DNA from: Pyrenula massariospora
Taxonomy: Eukaryota > Ascomycota > Eurotiomycetes > Pyrenulales > Pyrenulaceae
Assembly (NCBI GenBank): GCA_021030905.1
Contig: JAGFMI010000001.1
Coordinates: 2,647,230 to 2,711,229, forward strand
DNA length: 64,000 nt
Direction of reading: 5' to 3'
The notes beneath the pieces were generated by a model. The model did not search any database, was not told the DNA's origin, and saw only the letters and a list, made by a program, of their open reading frames with translations. Made by a program: the position numbers and the translations under genes. Numbering within the stretch: the first letter of the stretch is position 1; each line of letters starts with the position of its first letter. Below are positions 34,462 through 47,436 of the stretch, piece after piece.

Positions 34462-35870
34462 TCACGTACCTACTGGATCATCTTTCTTTGCTTTTGCGCT
34501 CTCAGGATTCAAGTACGCTCCTTTCATGTACGCATGGTAATCGGTGTCAAGGAGGCCGAGTTCAGAGTTTTGTGTGGAAGCACTCGCGGAGTTCACTCGC
34601 ACATGTGACGAACTACTGAACATCGTACGTAGCCCAGTAAGGGTTGCACCAGGTATTCTCATCAGTAAGTTGGCCGAACGCGGGGAATCTTGCTGGCAGG
34701 CTTTTTCTGTGTCAGGGTCTGTAGAGGGGCGCGAAACGCGCTTCTTGAAGAACCTATTGAAATACGATTGGATTTTGTCCGAAACATTATTGGAACCAAC
34801 AAGTGTTGATCTGTAAGCAGTGATAGAGCCCATGATGATGCCGATGCAAGCCTCAGAATGTAACCAGAATACTTGCCATGGGTAGTCGAGGGCGCCGTGA
34901 TAGTACGTGCCAGCAGCACGCAAAATAGAGCATGTAAGCATAAATATGGAAAGGCAGAGAAAGACAGCAAGGCCAATCCTAGTAAGAAGACGCATTTGCG
35001 AGCCTCGAAGAATCACGATGGGAATGCTGATAACTATAGAGTTTAGTAGGTCTCAAAAGCGTGAAGGATGTGTAGCCAGACTCATGAGATCGGTAAGCCC
35101 ATCAAGAGCAGGCCCCAGCCAGAACAAAGCTTCCAGCGCCTTTCTGGAAGCTGGTAGTTTCGGAAAACATTTCTCTAAGCAATATTGTCAATTGAATGCA
35201 TCTCACCCCTTTCGTCCGTGACAAAAACCATACCTGCTCCTACTTTCCCCACATGTGGACATGTTATCAATTGCTCGGCAACAACCAGAAACAACCAGGA
35301 AATGATGGAGAAGACGATGGTCAACCGGTGAAAAAGTATGATACCCTTCCACATAGCTCGAAGCAAGGGCCGGAAGAAAGCAAGGTAGCACCATTTTACG
35401 GCGAAAATAGAGGTCCAGAGGAAAAGAAGATATGCGAGCTGCCATTTGGATTGTTCATAGAGTTCGTCCATCTGTCGGAAGGCCAGTAAAGATGCGACAG
35501 GATCTCCAGTCAATACTGAGAATTCAAGGTAGATCATCTGGATACGCTCGTAGAGAATGACGGTACCACCAACTAGGCAAAGAAAACCGAAACCAAGAAA
35601 GCCGTCATCGAGAAAAAGGCGACGTCGCGACACGAGACGAATGCAGATGCGCATAGAAAGGCAGGCGACTGCAAGCCCGAAGAGAACTCCTATGGTTACC
35701 TTATGTGTTCTTTTAGTTTCTTGGCCATCTGGAGATTTGAGAAAACAGACCTTGAAGTCGTACGTTGTGATGCGGCCGAAACTGTCAATCTTCTTTTGGG
35801 CTTGAGCGATCTGGTGGGGGGTGAGAGCTGCTGCCATTGCGGCAATGGCAGTCGTATTCGAAGCATCCAT
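34462..35870 (-). CDS. SAT4/PTH11-like (rhodopsin-domain) seven-span membrane protein
   Basis: Exons 35870-35234, 35174-35082 and 35033-34462 on the minus strand give 433 residues. Hydrophobic helices are seen at VTIGVLFGLAVACLSMRIC, FLGFGFLCLVGGTVILY, LAYLLFLWTSIFAVKWCYLA, and in later exons VISIPIVIL, IGLAVFLCLSIFMLTC and ACIGIIMGSITAY. The motifs FFRPLLR and the IPIV helix are typical of the fungal rhodopsin-like integral membrane family (SAT4, PTH11-related). Such proteins are common, often induced in host contact or near secondary-metabolite genes, and mostly without known ligand. A Ser-rich cytoplasmic tail of about 120 residues follows the last helix. The splice of exon 2 uses a GTCTGG donor, weaker than the others but the only one that keeps helix and frame. 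Confidence 0.85.
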
Positions 35871-37539
35871 TTTGGTCGATAGGCCTGAATGTCCAAGAAG
35901 CGACAACTAGTTGTTATGTCTTGTCCAAATCTGAAATACAACGAAGATAAGTCAGACGGAGAAGATGGAAGAAGCAAGCCTCTCAGACTAGTATGATATA
36001 CGCCAGGCTCTCGATAGCTCTCTTTTGGGACAAGTTTTGGAGATATAGCCTCACTGACGAGCAGGCCAATGTCAGACTCCACTCAGCCTTCTGAGTGAGG
36101 AAGATTTGCATGTGCAAGTAGTTGGGTCCAATTCCCGGGAATTCCTACAGCAGCGTAATGTAACGTAATCGTCTGCAACAAGGGTCTCTAGGCCTTTATT
36201 AGACTTATGAACCAGTAACACAGCATAATCCCTGTCGTCAGCCTCTTGTAAAGAATAACGGGAAGGCTGATTGCTTCTATCCAAATCAAGACTGAAGATC
36301 CAGAGCGTAAAGGTCCGGAGCGTATAGTCAGCACACCTCATAATACACTAGCCTGTCCCTCGCCGGCATATTGGCAAGTTCATTGGTTTCCTTGTGGAAC
36401 AGTCTAAAGCCGAGCGGCTAGAAAAGTTGTTACCGGCAACAGCATTGGTCAAGTTAGCCATTCAATAAGGCAGCAGCGCAGGGTTTAGCATCCTCGCAAC
36501 GCAGAGAGCTGAAGGCAAAGGGACCGTGCCCCTAGATGCGCCACGATATGTTGGTCAAGCTGAATTCCGCCTGCAAGACATCGTTTTACCCGGATCTTGG
36601 ATGCTTACGAGGGTGGGGGCCAGAAGTCGTGGCAACCCCACCTCCCGATTTTTAACCTGCCTAGGGGTGCCACGAATTCTGTCCCTCAGCCACGTCGAAA
36701 TGCGTTTGTCGGCTCGAGCGCTAGTCTTAGCGTTGAAGACAAACGCTCTCTCCATATACTCTCAATTGTCTGCCTCAGATGGTCTGAACAAGCCCCCAAA
36801 GCGATTGAATTCGTCCAAATTCTACCTTTGGTCCAAGATGCTTTACTTGTTGAGTGTCATCCTCTCCGTCGTGTGGAACGCCCAGATGCTACAGGAGCTA
36901 GAATACATAGCAGAATAATGCTGACTGGGCCTTATGAGCTGCAGTTGTCAAGGCGATACGATCACAGGGAATCCTAAATACGATTAAGTCTTCGCACCCG
37001 CCAATGATTGAGCTTCATTGGGAGCAACTTCTCAACCGGTCATTCCTGAAAAAGACCTTCCAGCGCGTGACAATAAGGACTTCTCGTCCAGTAAGGTGCG
37101 CTCAGATTATCTTTTGTCATACAAAATCTCAAAACATCGAGATTGGTAAGCTGATTTTCCTCGGGCCCCATGACGAAGGCTGGCAGATTTGGCTATATGC
37201 AACGAGAGTGTATTACCAAGGATGCTCGTGAGCCGTGCAGTGCCGTTCGACAGGGAGGGAGTTGCATCAAGAGCACCGTGCCATTTCTATTCCGTAATAA
37301 TACGGTAATTCGGTAAGCTATGTCTTGATGTCGGCCTTAAAAACGCGCTTAAACACATCATCTAGAAAACTTGCAGCAAAAGGCTCATGAAATGTCGTAT
37401 TGCTCTACGGACTATGACATCTCAGCCTCGACCACGGTCATTTGCCGTTGACGACGTAGTATAAAGATCCAATCAACTATTTCTTTCACCTCATTTTTTC
37501 AAATCTTTCAGGTTGTTAAGTACACTCCATGCTGTTGAG
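35871..37539. other. intergenic region, no gene supported
   Basis: About 1.7 kb between divergently arranged genes. Near 36630-36690 is an imperfect inverted repeat (CGTGGCAACCCC against GGGGTGCCACG) next to GAATTCTGTCC, reminiscent of the spacer in the palindrome at 19820-19970. No coding region is supported. Confidence 0.45.
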
Positions 37540-39371
37540 ATGTCGTTTTCCAGCACGTTTCATTCATTCACTGCATCTTTTGCATCCTTCGGCGGAGGAC
37601 CCTTTCACGTTGTCCCGCCTTTCCAGAATATTAGAGACCTATACGAAGGCTACATGGTTCTCTATATTACTGCTGCTGCTGTCTGCATAGCGGTATCTCA
37701 TTTTGTAGTGACCGCCGCTTCCTTCTCTTCCACGGCAGGACTGAAGAAACGGCAAAAGGCTCCCCCTTTGGTACCGTATATGGTACCACTCATAGGTAGT
37801 CTGCCACTCCAATATCTCTTGAATCCTCGAAGATTTGTCTGTTCATCGAAGAAAGTAATTCCTGGCATGTAGCAGATCTCGTTGTTAACCACAGCTACAG
37901 ACAAACCTTCAGAAGCGCACATCCCGTACGAGTTAGACTGCTACTTCATGACTTTTACATACTACAAGGAGCTGAAAACATCATTGCCCTCTTTAAGCAG
38001 CATTCCTTGTCTGCTTTTGCGGTACACGGCTCACTTCTTCGCTATGTCTTTTCACTGCCCAAATCTGCCGTCGAGGTCTATTACAAAGACGATTCTGGAG
38101 AACACCTGAAACCACATGAAGACAGCTGTGTAGAAGCCAAAAACCGCGTCGACTTCCTTACTCGGTCGTCATTTCAAAAATTCCTTGCTGGGCCCGGACT
38201 TGGCCCACTCTCCTCCAAATTCGAGCACAACATCACTAGACGCCTCCAACGTCTCAACGTGGGCAATGACTGGACTCGGTGCTCTGACCTGATGGATATT
38301 TTCCATCATGATCTTACTGCCGCAGTTCTTGACTCGATGTGCGGCACCTCCCTTGTTGAACGTAATCCTGGATTCACTCAAGATTTTTGGACTTTGGACC
38401 ATAATGTGATGACTTTGTTTATGAGAACACCACGAATCCTAGCCTCTACAGCCTATGCGGCACGAGATCGAGCACTTTCTGCAGTTCAAAAATGGCATGA
38501 ATGGGCTCGAGAAAATTTTGATGCTGAATTAGTTGATGCTGATGGCGATGATCCCTTCTGGGGAGCGAAGTTCTTCCGAGATAGGCAAAATATGTTTCTA
38601 AACATGACTGGATTCAACGTAGATGCGGTTGCTTCTCAGGAGCTAGCATTCCTGTGGGGGTGAGTATCATCGCTCATCCCAGCTTTCTAAACCACTAACA
38701 ACTCTCTTAGCGCAAACACGAATGCCATAATTTCTGCATTCTGGGTGACCCTGGAAGTATTCCGTGATTCTCAACTTCTGAACGATATTCGAAAAGAAGT
38801 GCGATTATGTATCAGGACACACGATGAGGAAAATCTTTCCTTTGATGTTGCAGAGCTCCTTCGCCAGCCTCTTCTCCAAGCTGTATATGCCGAAACACTA
38901 CGCTTGAGGGTGAACGGTTTCCTCGTCCGCTGTCCACGGAAGAGCGACCTGCAGATCCATGACTGGATTGTCCCGCGAAACCATTTCTGCATTACTAGCT
39001 CCACTCCTGGCCACATGGATCCTAAGATCTGGTGTCAAGGTCGAAATGCACACTACTCAGTAGAGGATTTCTGGCCTGGTCGATTCCTCAAAGAAAACCC
39101 TACCACAAATGCCCTTGAATTCTCACTAAAAGGAACTGAAGGATCATGGATGCCTTTTGGTGGTGGCACACATACTTGTCCCGGCAAAAGTTTCGCTAAA
39201 ATTGTCATAAACTTGACCATGGCTCTTATGATCACTCTATATGATTGCGAAGTTTTAGCAGACGGGAAGAGTATGGCTATGAGCAATCGAAACTTCGGAC
39301 TTGGAACTTTAAGTCCAACCGGCAAGGTGCCGGCGATGATTCGCCGTCGAGCTACTGCTGGAAGAATATGA
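37540..39371 (+). CDS. cytochrome P450, probably frameshifted near 37850
   Basis: Coding blocks are 37540-37854, about 37895-38659 and 38711-39371. The N-terminus has an anchor (MVLYITAAAVCIAVSHFVV) and the sequence P-P-L-V-P-Y-M-V-P-L-I-G-S. The second block continues with H-P-V-R-V-R-L-L-L-H-D-F-Y. The third has A-E-T-L-R-L-R in the E-x-x-R position and the heme motif F-G-G-G-T-H-T-C-P-G. It resembles the CYP7/8-like fungal group, whose I-helix motif is weak, here F-L-W-G-A-N-T-N. The first junction does not work. The only good donor (GTAATT at 37855) and the CACAG acceptor at 37894 leave the frame off by one base and would make a 40-nt intron. An in-frame alternative would need a 26-nt intron. 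I infer a one-base indel or sequence error. The second intron is normal. Confidence 0.75.
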
Positions 39372-42300
39372 GTGAAATGACATGGAAACTTCTCCAGATC
39401 GCCTTTCAGTCTCGGAGAACGAAATGACAAACGAATACGGGCTGTCAGGTAGGCTGTCTTTTGAAATAAATCGAGGTGCAAGGATATCGCTCTAGTCCTT
39501 AACTGATTTTGTACTTTCTCCTTCAAGTTGAAGCAGGAGAGACTGCCGTAGCCCAAAGACATCTGAAACGTTGATAGGCTATCTAAGCACGTACCAACAG
39601 GTCGTGTGTTCCATCACAAAGCGTTTATTCCGATTAGAACCGATGGTAACCACCTTTGCAAGCCGAGAAATGTCTGCTTGAAAACTCAATTGGACATTGG
39701 CGTGGCGTAGACACCACAGTTTGATCAATACTATGCTCTGGCTCTACATGTTATCTGCTCATGTCAATTCCAGGCCCAAATGGTTTTCGTCCAGATCTGG
39801 AAATACCTTCGCCCTCTCTCAAGGATCTCAACAGCCGTCAGAGCACGCGTCAAGCTGACACTAGAGGCCCTTGTACGCTGCAAGGTGTTTAGCCGCTGCC
39901 TCGTTGCATATATCCCCTTGTGGAGTTTCACTTCGGCCGTTCGCCGCAAGGCAACCTTTATTAAAGGTCTGAGAACGGAGTTATAGCCCCTCAAGGGGGC
40001 GATAAAGGTCCAGGGGTTTGTTGATCCGTCTAATAATTTACCCTAGCTTAGATGTCATTAAATGTGAGTCAATTAGCAAGATCCGCAACATCTTATATGG
40101 GTAAGTGTAGTCCTAACTCTAGTGTAATGATACCTTAAGTATCATGCTGACTGAGAAACCACGAAAGGAAACATGGCAGAGACAGTATCACTCTAACTTC
40201 GAGCGGCCTGACATGACATCACTCGCATAAAGGATCCGCTCTTGCCGCCCCTGAAAAACTTGCTGAAGGCCTTGCCATTACCCAGAGTCATACGACTCTC
40301 ACGCTTTTATGGATCATATGCCCCAGAACCCAATCCAACCCGTCAAAGATATCGATCACTCACCCACAGAAATGGTTATCAGTAGTTTTCTACCCGCGCT
40401 CACAGAAGACATGGCGCAAATTCAGGGCCCTCTTCTGTGGATTACTTGCATATTGCTTTACTATGGTACGGCTCAGCTGATATTGAGATACTCTAAAATC
40501 CTCCTTGGGTTGGCATTCGCTCCCGGTCCCGTCTCTAGTTAGTCTGCCTTTCAGTTCTTTCATTAGACACACAGACAACCACAGCTGACCAGAGAAAGGA
40601 ACTTGGTATCATTAGATGGCAGCGAATATGGCTCGGGATACAATTAGGTCGAGAGAAGGCATGATGTTTGAAGGAAAGCGGGACGCACAGGGCAATACGG
40701 GTCGTCTGGACTTCTAGTCGATGGGGCGGATCTAGTATTACCGCTCAGCCTGATCGTTACCCGTATCCTGTACTGTTGGAAGTACTCAACTTATCATCGT
40801 CCACGGACCGGGTTCAGCATACAGGATCATTATTTGGGAAAGACACCACTAGTCGGTTCGGGCCAGGCTCACAAGCCATCAATTTCTTAAGTCTCCATAA
40901 TTGCCTATCAAATAAAATCCTTGAGACAAACATCTATTTGGACTTTACACTGAGGCGCTAGCTCGGTGATCTTGCGCCACTGCTGTTTCTAAAACGGAGA
41001 AAAATTTCGCGTGCATCAAGCAGATTCAGGCGATTTACGACTTGGAAGATGTTACTCGAGGCATGTTCACCGGGCACTGTGAAAATATTTTTTAGGCTTC
41101 GACGTCTACATCTGTGGCGTTTAGGTTTCGGCGCATCTGCCGGAAGTGACTGATATGACGCGCGTCTACATATTTTCCACACTTTTCCCCGCTCCTTGCC
41201 AGCCGCATATCAAAGTGATGGACGCCATAGAGTGCACAGGGAAGAATTTGATATCGTGATTGTCCGAAAGCTTGCCATATTCTGATCTTTGAAAGATCCA
41301 TGCCCTTGAAACCACAGCTCCATCAAAGCTAGCTATATTGGGGCAACGCTGATAGAGAATCCCAGTCTCCCCACGCGTCCCGCGCGCGCTGGCGCCACTC
41401 AGCTCTTCAAGTAGGCTACATTGTAATCCCACTAACGTCCGGTCCTATTTTCGCACAGCATCTTGAATGCCGATCTCCATACCCTGGCATACTCAGAGCT
41501 TCGAGAGTGAAAAGCTGGGATGTGTCCCCAAAGCATCATCCCTGCCTATGCAGAAGGGAGTTTCCATGCGTCGAAATGGCGTTATCAGTTCATCTAATCA
41601 GGACAAGTTCGTCGTAGCCCGTTCTAGCGCCACGCATCGTATCCATGCATCTTCGGCCTTTTTTGTAGAGCCTTTTCTTAGATCCAGGCTGTAGCCCCTG
41701 ACAGTCCACACCAAATATGCTGCTCATGTGCATGCGCTCAGCTACGAACAGGTCGCTAGACATCTAGAACATCGATCCCCACATTATGTAAGACATGGAT
41801 CTACCTCTTGGGTTTCATTAGCCAGTTAGGGTGGCGATACGTCAAAGTGCAACACCAGCGAGGACATATGCAGGAGAAGCTAGCCTTGCGACAGCCATCA
41901 GGACAGGATCCTCATGTGGACGTCACAATTTCGAACACGAAAGTGCATAGAGGGTTATCAGCCTAGACACCGCCACGTAGCTTGCATCTGCTCTGCGGAG
42001 ACCCGAATCGAACAAAAATTTTGACAATGACAGTCCTCTTTTGGCCCCATCACGGCGATCGATCCTCAATCGTTGCCAGACCGAGAAGCCCAATCATAGC
42101 GATGTGGTGCATTGGTCTCATTACGTTAATTCACGATAAGATAGCTTGCGGTTTCCCTAGCAGGCTGCCATGCGTCCAAAAAGGCCCGTCCTCCCTATGC
42201 GCATAATTCTTACATAAAGGCTCTTCCTGCATGGAACCCTCTTGACGGCACTATATCGCAACCGGATAATTTCCCCGGTATTGGCTGGTATTGTTTCATA

Positions 42301-43645
42301 TATCAAGATGGGAAGATGTAGCACCGAGAAATCACCGCGAAAAGGTCGCGGACCGATCGTATTGCAGTAAGCTCCGCGGCTTAGATTAGCCACCCGCCCA
42401 GCCCTCCCTAGTATTCCAGGTTTCTTATCAGTCCATCATGAGAGACCGAGCAATTAGAGCACACTTGAGTTCCCCAGCTGAGTGATGTACGCATCCGTAC
42501 ATACAGAGCTTACTATCTCTGTCTTTTAGGTGCTCGGATTCGTGCCGTACGATCTCCTGCATCTGTACTCAGACGACTTAAGGAATATGGTTTGACATAT
42601 TAGGGACGAAACTTGCATATTGATCAGTTAAGACCATATGTGGCTGATAAAGCCTGTTGGATCTTTTGGTAACCTGGCGTGTGCCACCACGAGGACGACA
42701 CAGATATGGGAAGGTGGACTACGGACTTAAATCGAGCTTATTTTCTAGAACAAGTATCTGTCTTGATTAGGCTGCTCTGCGAAGGTGAGATTTCAAGCAA
42801 ACTCACAATAGATGTCGGTTCCACGTGACAGCGACCCAGAAGCAGCACTCAATATTTACATGTACTTAGTGTCTTGCCTTTTCCCGACCAGCATTTCGCA
42901 CGCTTACAGTGTCTTCATTTCCGCAGCACTTCAAGATTGAAGCTTGTCCTTCGCTGGAGCCAACTACTTTGCCTCGTGGTTAAGAAAATAAAGGTACATT
43001 CGAAACGAGTTGACTTCTATGAAGTGTACTACCAGATTCTAGCATAGGTATCTAACAAAATGTCTCATGCTAACATATTTTAAGACTTAAATGTGATTGT
43101 AGGTAAATTGAAGAGAATCTGTTCAGCATTCAATAATTGATGAAGGACTGAAAGTTGAAAGTTGGCTTTTGGAGGGGGACTGCGGATGATGGCCATGCGT
43201 GGTTGGTGTAACCCTTTGTTTTTGTTAACCCCGTGCCTGGGAGGAAATTTCCGTGAGACAACTACCGCAAGCTAAGATCAAAGAATAATTGTTCAGAAAC
43301 AATTTTGCATCAAGAATACAATGAGGTTGTCGATTATGTTGTGATTTTATCACAGTTAATTGCCATTCTAGGTGAAAGTTGTCAAAACCTGTCGTATCTT
43401 TTGCTGTCCAAATCCACCAACGAAGAATCGATGTACCGTAATGGCAAGGCGTAGGCGTTGGAGGTAAAAAGCCTGGCGATGCATTCACAAATATCCATTC
43501 CCACGTATACACCCAGTAAGGCGTCTTGCTAGTTACATATCAAGGGCTTGGGGATTTTTGAAGAGACATCTAGCTTTAGAAGCTACTGTCATTTGAGTTC
43601 AAGCTTTCTAACTTGGCAAGTTATCAACTGATAGTCTACCTCGAT
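39372..43645. other. 4.3-kb gene-poor region
   Basis: No gene is supported on either strand. A 78-codon plus frame at 40309-40542 ends in a hydrophobic stretch and A-P-G-P-V-S, which looks like the N-terminal anchor and Pro-rich hinge of a P450. Nothing P450-like follows, so it could be a remnant. The remainder holds only short frames. Confidence 0.45.
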
Positions 43646-45228
43646 ATGACTTGCGTTATTGCCGTTCTTCCCTGTGTAGTTTTGGTATTGTCGGCTTTTG
43701 CCTACCACACCAGCTCTAACGTTTCTAGCCGCGTCAACCAGCAATCTGTCCTCATCACACGCGGTGGGAATCCTGGTCCAAGGCCATCGACAGGACGAGA
43801 TGGCGGAACTTTTAGGATGGATTACGCGGACGCGGTTGGAGCCTGCAATAACGGGGCATTCTATCAGAACTGTATGAGCGTCGAAAGGGAAGAGACTTAT
43901 TACACCTATAAACAAGACATTGAAGATAATCCTGCCGGTGTTGATAAATATGCTGCTCGCACATACTCAGGATGTCGCACCTCAACTTCCCCATCTCTTT
44001 GTAAAGGTTAAATTTAAGATGATACATTCACCTCACACGGATGCTGACGATGGTGTGCGATATTTTAGCAATGCCCTTCAGCCAGAAGTTTCCTGATTCT
44101 CAACGACTTACAGAGAATGACAAAGTCCAATGCGACGAGTTTCCGTATACTCTCCCCAACCTTTGAAGTCCTATATGCTAAGCTTCTTTACACAGCATGG
44201 CATCTATGCAGCAAGAAATGTCATTCCTGGAAAGAAGAAACTCATTACGTTGCATGCCTGAAAAGGAGAATGTAAGTATGTGCGAGTAAGACCCAGATTA
44301 GAGCTATGTCAGTCGCTTATATTGTTTTCTTCAGATGGCGGTAATCAGCTCAAACGATTTGCTACAAATCAAAAGTCACCATGGGTTGGCCGTAGATATG
44401 ACGGGGCAAACGGCCTATGGCAACCGCCCGAAAAAAAGACTTGGCCTGATCGAAATTATGATGACTGTCCCGAGGCTTTAAGAGATGGAGACTATTTCAA
44501 GGTCTTTTTCGATACCTCACAAGTCAGGTCCGAAGATAAGGGGTGAGCATCGTCTTCAGACTTATTCAATCTACTAACCAATGATGTTTAGGACAGTTCG
44601 ATATGCCCTCCCTGATCATGGCTGCAGAAATGATGGACAACAATTCTATTTGTCAAGATTGAGCGACCCTGGAACGCCACAACGACCGCGACCAAAAGGG
44701 ACCATCAAAAGAGCCTATGACTATTTGAGAGATAATCGTTACGCTATGGCGAGCGTAGACAAAGAAATCCAGCAAGTCAGAATTCGAATTAAACGTACTG
44801 GTGCAGAAGATTTCTCAATCAATGTCTATGACCCGGGGAAGCTTCAAGCTTCACGCTTACTTGCTGAAAACGCGATAATTAATGCGCAAAATCGACGCAT
44901 TGATTCCGGCCTCCAGGGAGTGCTGCCGCAAACTTTATGGGTCCAACCGCTAAATAACAGAGGTCTTGGGTATGCTCTGAATATCACCTATTCTGACGGA
45001 GTTCAAGACGCGGGCCTCGCAAGATTCGAGTTTGGGACTGATGACCGAGGGCTTGGTCGATACCCGCGCGCTAAGAGAACGGGCTCTAGCGAAGCCGAGC
45101 ATCGGTACTGTCAAGTAAGCCCGGTGAGGGATAATGAGCAGATGTTTGAATGCGTATTTCCGATCTTGGCGGACAGAAGACTTGCGAGGCCCACTGATGA
45201 GCATCAGAACGAAGAGGTTCATTATTAA
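43646..45228 (+). CDS. putative secreted protein of unknown function
   Basis: The first block begins at ATG 43646 with a clear signal peptide (CVIAVLPCVVLVLSAFAYH). It continues to about 44006 and has several Cys. The last blocks, about 44334-44542 and 44594-45228, join in frame through a GTGAGC...TTTAG intron. Sequences such as YDDCPEALRDGDYFKVFF and CRNDGQQFYLSRLSDPG read as well-formed protein. How 44007-44333 is spliced is unresolved: a direct G|AT junction keeps frame, but a possible extra exon near 44196-44271 ends at a strong GTAAGT donor. I recognise no domain. It lies next to secreted metalloprotease copies in accessory DNA, so an effector or secreted-enzyme role is possible but unproven. 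Confidence 0.55.
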
Positions 45229-45889
45229 GCAGAGATGTGTAGAGTATTGACGTTCAAGATTCAATATCTTTAGTCACAAGGCTAGCAAACTTCGATATTG
45301 ATAAGGTCGCGGGCGCCAGCCTCTAGCCGCGTCCAACTCGCGCTTGTCGGTACCGCTCATCCATCCGCAAGCCAAGTGTAGGATCTACCTAAGCTAAACC
45401 ACCAGACCATTCGCCACGTAAGTCCTGCGATCACCCATATTTATGACTTGAAGCTAGATGACAAGCATATCTTAAATACCTGTCCTTTCGAACAATCCCA
45501 CACCTGCAGTGGCCATGCCTCTAATTATGGCGAATCGCTGAGCCTTGCTGGACAGTAGCGAAGCCCTTTGACTTGAGGCCGCCACAGCCGCCACCAGCTA
45601 ACGGCCGAGTGGTTCTCGTTGGGAAATACTTAGAAAGATAACCTCAAACGACAAGCCTGAGATCGTTTCGTTCCGTTCCAACCCATTCCTGGCTTAAGCC
45701 AAGTCGTGTGTGGCTGGCGGACGTTGGCCGAAGTCTCGATGTGGGTCCCAAAACAAACAATTCATTCTTCTCTACCAAGCTCGGTTGTTTTATACATTAA
45801 AAAGTATACAAGGATAAAATTTCTTCATTCTAGGATTCGAATGTAACATTTACGAAAAGAGTACCTTCTTTTAACTTATCCCAAATGTC
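45229..45889. other. intergenic region, no gene supported
   Basis: About 660 bases between the unknown secreted gene and the broken metalloprotease copy. Nothing specific was seen. Confidence 0.5.
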
Positions 45890-47436
45890 GTGAACGTCCC
45901 CCATTCAAGTTTACCATTCCTGACATTGATCCTGCTCATGGTCTGTGTATCACCTTCCAGAGGACTTCAAACGAAAACCTACCGTATTGATGAATCCTGT
46001 CAACAAGACGGTCGGGACCTGGTGATCGAGGATGCAATTGGGGACGCTCTCAGCTGGGCTCGCAGAGCCGCCGAGCGATTAACGTCCGATATAGAAGAGA
46101 TACGAAATCTGCAGAGGGAATATTTCGAACGGCTTTTTGCAGAACCAAATGATCCTAATTACGACCAGAAAATCGGAACAGTCGTTGGTGAGTCTTACAG
46201 CACTTCAGATCTCAAATTTCACGTTTGGCTAAACCGTCTCGCTACAGGTATATTGAATGGAGATGATCAAGAAATCGGTGTCTCAGAAATAGTCTTACAG
46301 GATAATGATGATCCTCTAGAGAATGCAAATTATAGGTATCATTGCGATAATGACGATCAAGACCTAAGACGTAAGAAAAACAGATGGAAACTCAGACAGG
46401 ATGAGGACGGTCAAAGCCCCAGATCTTACATCCCGAATAAGCGCGATTCCCGTAACTCTTACCGTTATGCTTCGTCGATCGCACGTGAAGATGGTATGTA
46501 TCTGGAGTTCGAAGACGTTCGTAAGTGATTTCACATTTCAAGGGACCATCTTTAAGGTCGAGAGATGTTTGAGCCTCCAATAAACACTAATCCTCATCAT
46601 CATCATAGAGAATGGAATGTATATGGGCAAATCAGCGGGCTGTCAGGACCCTACCCTAAATTCTCTCGCTAGATCTTATACCATGAAAGCAAAAGGCTCG
46701 AGATATGCATACCAGAATCCAACTAGAGCAACAACCACGGTTAGTCCTTATTAAGATCTGGTTTTTTATAAGCTCTTTGAGGAACCCTCCGACTTATATC
46801 TTGGTGATAGATCTGTGACAGAGCGTTTACACGTTTCGATAATCTTACTAGTCTTGAGATTCTCGACCCTTTCACCGAGGTTAATTTTTCGGAGTCAAAT
46901 TGGCTAGTTCACCCAGAATGGCAGCGAAGATATCTAGTCGGACAACTTCGATAGCTTGTAGATTTGCTTTCATTCCATCTATTTCACGATGTTCGTTTAC
47001 TCTAAACGCTTTTCCTCTGGCCTATACTAATTCTCGGCTTCAACTCAGATGCTTTATTTCCCACCTTGGATGGGTAAGCCAAAGTTTTGTCGTTCCGAGT
47101 TGACCAGAAAATCCCAGCTCGATCATTATTCTTGTTTGCATGTGAATGTATCTGATCTATTCTATCTGCTCGCTTTACCATCAAAATTGCTAAATCGTCA
47201 TAATTATAGTCAGTCCTCCACCGCCTCCATCGACTTTCAAATATCCAGTCGCGGACTGGCACGTCGTTCAAGATCTTGATGAAAAATTCAAAATGGTCAA
47301 TGCAGAGAATTACGTTTGGTTTGGCCTGCTCGCGGTTCTCGCAGATCGCGGATACCGACTGGCATCAAATCCTAGCGAGGCGTTTCAAGGGTTCCTGGAG
47401 CATGATCCTTCTATTATGGATATGGGAGGCGGCTAA
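45890..47436 (+). pseudogene. broken secreted zincin-like metalloprotease (paralogue of the intact gene at 52.2 kb)
   Basis: The protein reads parallel to the intact copy: LQREYFERLFAEPNDPNY against LQKEYFQRIFTPQSDPLY, YHCDNDDQD against FYCDNDAQD, CDRAFTRFDNLTSLEIL against CDKSFDNRLPSLDIL, and AENYVWFGLLAVLADRGYRL against PDNYVFFCLLARLADWGWRL. Introns after E-F-E-D-V and after R-A-T-T-T splice well. The 5' frame has no ATG before its signal-like leader; an upstream ATG at 45885 is out of frame. In the catalytic region the same frame has a stop at 46952 and another at 47003, and the residues at the HExxH position read H-D-V-R-L. So the start, the reading frame and the zinc motif are all damaged. 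It is almost certainly inactive. A missed intron cannot repair the changed motif. Confidence 0.75.

Noticed and set aside
37869-37894. 26-nt intron that would restore the second P450's frame
   Set aside because: It is shorter than known spliceosomal introns in filamentous fungi; a one-base indel is more likely.
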